From positions 5,828,001 through 5,892,000 of the forward strand of contig CM082580.2 in assembly GCA_040954595.2 (NCBI GenBank): a stretch of 64,000 nucleotides of DNA. The letters are read 5' to 3'. Below, one piece after another: positions 62,836-64,000 of this stretch; position 1 is the stretch's first letter; each line of letters starts with the position of its first letter. The position numbers and the translations under genes were made by a program. The DNA is from Balanoglossus misakiensis (lineage: Eukaryota; Hemichordata). The notes under the pieces were generated by a model. The model was not told the origin of the DNA. It worked only from the letters and a program-made list of their open reading frames with translations, and did not search any database.

Positions 62836-64000
62836 AATTAAAGCTGCAAGCAGCGTTGGCGGGGCACAAGCGGTTCCCATGGTGACCAGCAAATGCCACG
62901 GCTGTATCTGCTGGGGATACCAAGATATGGGAAAGTAGGTCAAAGGTCACCTGAGGTCACCCCAAATTTTGGCAAAAAATTGGACCCCATACTAGTCTAG
63001 GTCCAACAAAAACCAGACCCCTAACTCTATTGGTTCGCCTAGAATTAGGTATGCGCATAATTAATGAGGTCTTGTGTAAAACTCCATATGTGCTCCATCG
63101 GCCCCCCAAAAGTTAGGACTCTAACTGCTATGGATGCTGAGATATGGGAAAGTAGATCAAAGGTCATCCAAGGTCACCTAAAATTTGGGCATAAACTTTT
63201 GACCCCAGAGTGGGCCATGTCCAACCAATACCAGACCTCTAGCCCTATTGGGTAGCATGGAATTAGATATGCAGAAAAATGATGTTTCAGAAATAGGTCA
63301 AAGGTCATTGTCAAAATTACCAAAATATTTGTGTCATGTCCTGGCAGCATTGGCACCCATGTCCACAAAATTCATGACTGTGGTGCTTTGACAAGAGGAG
63401 GTATGGGGAATATGCATATATAATTAGTTGTTTTAAAACTGGGTCAAAGGTCATGTGAAAATTGCCCTGAAAAATTGTGACAACTTCCGGTCAGATGATG
63501 ACTCATATCCAAAAAAAGAATTTCCATGCTGTCAACATTTTGGCTACAAAACGGAATTATCACTTTTCAATGGTTTTCCGAAAATCCAACATGGCCGCCA
63601 TAATGATCGACCAATCACAGTGAGCTTCGCAAACTTGATAGACATAGATTAGGTGACCACATATCCCAAATCCCGAGACTCGGTAACCGCTGGTTCTGGA
63701 GAAGAAGATTTTTAAAGTTTTAAGTAGTTTTTCAGAAAAACAATTGTAGCAAAAAAACTTTATGTATGACGTCATGATTTCAATGGGGTAAAATGATGGA
63801 CAGAAGGTAGGCTACCTGCACACCAAATTTGAACTCGATCGGCCCAGTGGTTTTTGAGAAGGACTCATTTAACGATTTTCAGGAAATCCAATATGGCCGC
63901 CAGGTCACGTGACTAATTAAATATTCACGGGCCACTGCACGTCTACTCATTGGCCCCTACCACCCTACCAAGTTTCAGCCCCCTAGGTGCTGCCGTTTTC
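62836..64000 (+). repeat. 1,210-bp interspersed repeat, tandem copy 2 (cut by window end)
   Basis: Same start (AATTAAAGCTGCAAGCAGCG) and order of motifs as copy 1, offset by exactly 1,210 bases. The window ends about 45 bases before its expected (GAA)n tail. It repeats the AGGTCAAAGGTCA motif at 62937-62949. Confidence 0.85.

Noticed and set aside
1-64000. Prokaryotic systems (CRISPR, operons, phage defence)
   Set aside because: Spliced genes, microsatellites and metazoan protein families exclude a bacterial or archaeal origin; the tandem 88-bp units lack variable spacers, so they are not a CRISPR array.

Overview
This window is animal nuclear DNA: intron-rich genes with GT-AG splice sites, long intergenic spacers, abundant microsatellites, a satellite array and small inverted-repeat transposons. 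The protein families (SLC51A/OST-alpha, RETSAT, ASDURF, NRAMP) fit a metazoan. The low-repeat gene bodies, short introns and local paralog duplications look like a marine invertebrate such as a lancelet or hemichordate, but this species guess is not proven by the sequence. No bacterial-type operon, CRISPR array or rRNA gene is present.

Layout. 1-2049: no gene seen. 2050-5292 (minus): a seven-exon OST-alpha-like transporter gene. 5960-9037: microsatellites around an 88-bp satellite that contains a 100-N assembly gap. 9038-32830: about 24 kb with no recognisable coding exon, carrying several foldback/MITE-like elements. 32975-36677 (plus): a second seven-exon OST-alpha gene with the same intron phases, so the two paralogs lie head-to-head about 27.7 kb apart. 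38327-43994 and 45754-53727 (both minus): tandem ten-exon RETSAT paralogs with almost identical exon lengths. 55869-56643 (plus): a compact three-exon gene encoding a 92-aa homolog of ASDURF, the prefoldin-like protein that in human is an upstream ORF of ASNSD1; here I see no ASNSD1 next to it. 57961-61587 (minus): the last nine exons of an NRAMP/SLC11A metal transporter whose 5' part lies beyond the window. 61626-64000: two tandem copies of a 1,210-bp repeat, probably inside an NRAMP intron.

All exon junctions given below were worked out by hand from reading-frame continuity, splice consensus and paralog or family comparison; each summed CDS keeps an open frame. Biologically the window combines an organic solute (bile salt/steroid type) transporter pair, a retinol-saturating enzyme pair, a PAQosome-type chaperone subunit and a divalent-metal transporter. 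Nothing shows that they act as one pathway; the pairs look like local duplications. The most notable items are the free-standing ASDURF gene, patchy near-identity between the RETSAT copies suggesting gene conversion, a MITE family with two copies each flanked by a different perfect 9-bp target duplication, the satellite bounded by an 18-bp inverted repeat, and nuclear-receptor-like half-site clusters inside the 1,210-bp repeat.
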